A stretch of 43,000 nucleotides of DNA from Bacteroidales bacterium UBA4116 (GTDB taxonomy: Bacteria > Bacteroidota > Bacteroidia > Bacteroidales > Tannerellaceae), in assembly GCA_002381645.1 (NCBI GenBank), contig DFXE01000015.1:1-43000 (forward strand). Direction: 5' to 3'. Position 1 is the stretch's first letter. Each line of letters starts with the position of its first letter. This document shows positions 41,194 to 43,000 of this stretch, piece by piece. A model generated the notes under the pieces. The model made no database searches, had not been told where the DNA came from, and worked only from the letters and a program-made list of their open reading frames with translations. The position numbers and the translations under genes were made by a program.

Positions 41194-43000
41194 ATGAAAA
41201 ATATTCAGAAAATTGTATTGTTGATGATGCTGTCATGTATCTGCTTCATCAATTCAGCTTATGCACAGGAACAGATAACAGTAACGGGTACTGTTGTCGA
41301 TAATAACCGGGAGCCGTTAATCGGGGTAAGTATAGCCTCATCGGCAGGAACCGGAACAATCACCGACTATGACGGCAAATTCACTCTAACAGCCAATCGC
41401 GGGGAAACACTTACCATATCCTATATCGGTTATACCACCGTTACGGTTGCCGCACAACCGGTACTCAATATAGAGATGGAAGAAGATGTCATCATGCTGG
41501 ATGCCGTAACAGTAGTTGGTATCGGTTACGGAACCATGCGCAAATCAGACCTCACGGGAGCGATCACTTCTGTTTCTTCCGATAACTTAAAGCAGGGAGT
41601 GATCACCTCAGCCGAACAATTATTGCAAGGTAAAGTAGCCGGTCTTACAGTGGTACAGGCAAGTGGTGACCCGACCCAGGGTTCATCCATGCGGTTACGC
41701 GGCGGAACATCCCTGTCGGCAAGCAACCAGCCGCTTATTGTTGTCGACGGAATTCCAGGTGTCGATATGAATACAATCCAGCCGAGTGAGATCATTTCTA
41801 TCGACGTTTTAAAAGATGCATCAGCAGCAGCCATATACGGTTCAAGAGGTGCAAATGGTGTTATCATTGTAACGACCAACCGTGAGAATCCCGGTTTCTC
41901 AATGAGTTATAACGGGTATGTAGCGATCGGAAACACCGCCAAGAATCTTGATTTGCTATCCGCTAACCAATGGAGGGAATACGTACGCGAAAATAATATT
42001 ACCGGAGCCATAGACTACGGCGGCGATACGGATTGGCAGAAAGAACTTCAACGGACCGCCATTTCTCATTCGCACAATGTTTCATTCACCAGTGGCGGCG
42101 AACGTAACGGATTGAGGGCCTCATTCAGCTACCTCGACACTGAAGGGGTGATTAAAACAAGTGAACTAAGCCGTTTATCCGGTGGGCTTACCGCCTATCA
42201 ATACGGGCTTAACAACCGGCTGAAACTGGAAGCAAGCATCCATGCCAATACGGATAAATACAATCCGATAGACATGCGCATCTACGAAAGGGCCTACAAC
42301 CACAACCCTACCCTGCCTGTCATGCAGAACGGCGAATACACCCAAATCGGGGGTACCAATAACAACAATGCCGTTGAATTGATGAACAACCGTAAAGACG
42401 ACCAGACCCGTACCCGCCTGTTGACATACGCAAAAGCAGAATTGGATATTATCGACGGGTTAAAAGGGATCGTAAACGGTTCTTATGAATACAACACCCA
42501 GCAAGGACGATTATTCACACCTTCTTATGCCTTTGAAGGAATAACGGACAAAGGTTTTGCACGTCGCAGTTTAGCCGATTACAGCAATTACCAGCTGGAA
42601 ACCTACCTGACCTATGATAAAATATTCAATACGATCCACAGGCTAAGCCTGATGGGCGGTTATTCTTATTTAAAGAATATGTATGAAGGTTTCGGTTCGG
42701 AAAGAAGAGGATTCGATACTAACCTTTTTGATTATAATAACCTGCAGGCCGGTAACGACTTCCGTCTGAATGACGTGAATTCTTATAAAGGAGAATCAAA
42801 GCTTATCTCTTTCTTCGGACGTGTAAACTATGTGCTATCAGATAAATATATGTTCACGGTGACGGTTCGCCGCGACGGTTCTTCCCGCTTCGGTGCAAAC
42901 CACAAATGGGGTACATTCCCTTCTGCCTCGGCAGCATGGAGGGTATCGGAAGAAGGCTTTATGGAAGGAACCCGCGACTGGCTGGATAACCTGAAATTAC
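41194..43000 (+). CDS. SusC/RagA-type TonB-dependent receptor, cut by window end
   Basis: First 602 codons of a gene expected to encode about 1000 residues; it runs off the right edge. Signal peptide 1-25 (ending AYAQ), carboxypeptidase-regulatory-like domain (about 28-105) with VDNNREPLIGVSI and TDYDGKFTL, the SusC signature VGYGT-like VGIGYGTMRKSDLTGAI, the plug domain with LIVVDGIPGVD and IYGSRGANGVIIVTT, then the start of the outer-membrane barrel including RRDGSSRFG and FPSASAAWRVSEE. There is no N-terminal secretin/TonB STN domain, so it is a nutrient importer rather than a FecA-like transducer. A susD gene would be expected next. Confidence 0.95.
   Translation, partial: MKNIQKIVLLMMLSCICFINSAYAQEQITVTGTVVDNNREPLIGVSIASSAGTGTITDYDGKFTLTANRGETLTISYIGYTTVTVAAQPVLNIEMEEDVIMLDAVTVVGIGYGTMRKSDLTGAITSVSSDNLKQGVITSAEQLLQGKVAGLTVVQASGDPTQGSSMRLRGGTSLSASNQPLIVVDGIPGVDMNTIQPSEIISIDVLKDASAAAIYGSRGANGVIIVTTNRENPGFSMSYNGYVAIGNTAKNLDLLSANQWREYVRENNITGAIDYGGDTDWQKELQRTAISHSHNVSFTSGGERNGLRASFSYLDTEGVIKTSELSRLSGGLTAYQYGLNNRLKLEASIHANTDKYNPIDMRIYERAYNHNPTLPVMQNGEYTQIGGTNNNNAVELMNNRKDDQTRTRLLTYAKAELDIIDGLKGIVNGSYEYNTQQGRLFTPSYAFEGITDKGFARRSLADYSNYQLETYLTYDKIFNTIHRLSLMGGYSYLKNMYEGFGSERRGFDTNLFDYNNLQAGNDFRLNDVNSYKGESKLISFFGRVNYVLSDKYMFTVTVRRDGSSRFGANHKWGTFPSASAAWRVSEEGFMEGTRDWLDNLKL

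Overview
The window looks like chromosomal DNA from a member of the Bacteroidales (Bacteroidota). Supporting signs are a SusC/RagA-type TonB receptor, two NigD-like lipoproteins, a DUF4492 gene directly ahead of cydAB, lipoproteins with acidic residues just after the lipobox cysteine, and repeated use of the Bacteroidetes -7 promoter element TAnnTTTG 21-59 nt upstream of start codons. I cannot fix the genus from sequence alone. I found no tRNA, rRNA, CRISPR array, transposase or integrase.

Layout: 1-535 is AT-rich and non-coding, with an inverted repeat. 536-2123 encodes a LytTR response regulator and a short membrane histidine kinase. 2180-4400 is a tight sufS-vanZ-like-rnhB run, followed by a NigD-like lipoprotein. 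5461-12174 (minus strand) is a complete phosphate module in the order pstS-pstC-pstA-pstB-phoU-phoB-like-phoR-like, with a candidate Pho box upstream of pstS. Divergent from it is a secreted GH13 alpha-amylase with a LacI-family-type operator and its own terminator. Then come yjbQ, purL, a small outer-membrane barrel protein, surE, lpxB and a second NigD-like lipoprotein.

22207-24382 is a three-gene unit: ECF sigma factor, membrane-anchored anti-sigma-like protein, and a secreted protein with about twelve Tyr-Gly/Ser-centred strand repeats. It ends at a strong terminator shared with a convergent minus-strand cluster (24469-29127) of two twin-arginine Gfo/Idh/MocA oxidoreductases, a DUF1080 lipoprotein and a DoxX membrane protein. 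This has the composition of a periplasmic sugar-oxidation (3-keto-glycoside type) module. Divergent from it is DUF4492-cydA-cydB, a cytochrome bd quinol oxidase.

32408-33069 has no gene but is the most structured DNA in the window. A roughly 519-bp segment is bounded by long imperfect inverted repeats built on TTTCACC/GGTGAAA. Inside it are four 22-bp tandem units with CACC..GGTG cores, two of which form an 18-bp perfect hairpin.

After it come a GNAT acetyltransferase, a small two-helix membrane protein overlapping an AlaX-type tRNA editing protein, pgk, a cupin protein, a FabH-type ketosynthase, and the start of a SusC-type locus. That locus comprises a DUF6377-like membrane regulator, a DUF5004-like lipoprotein, an unrecognised secreted protein, and a susC-like gene cut by the window end.
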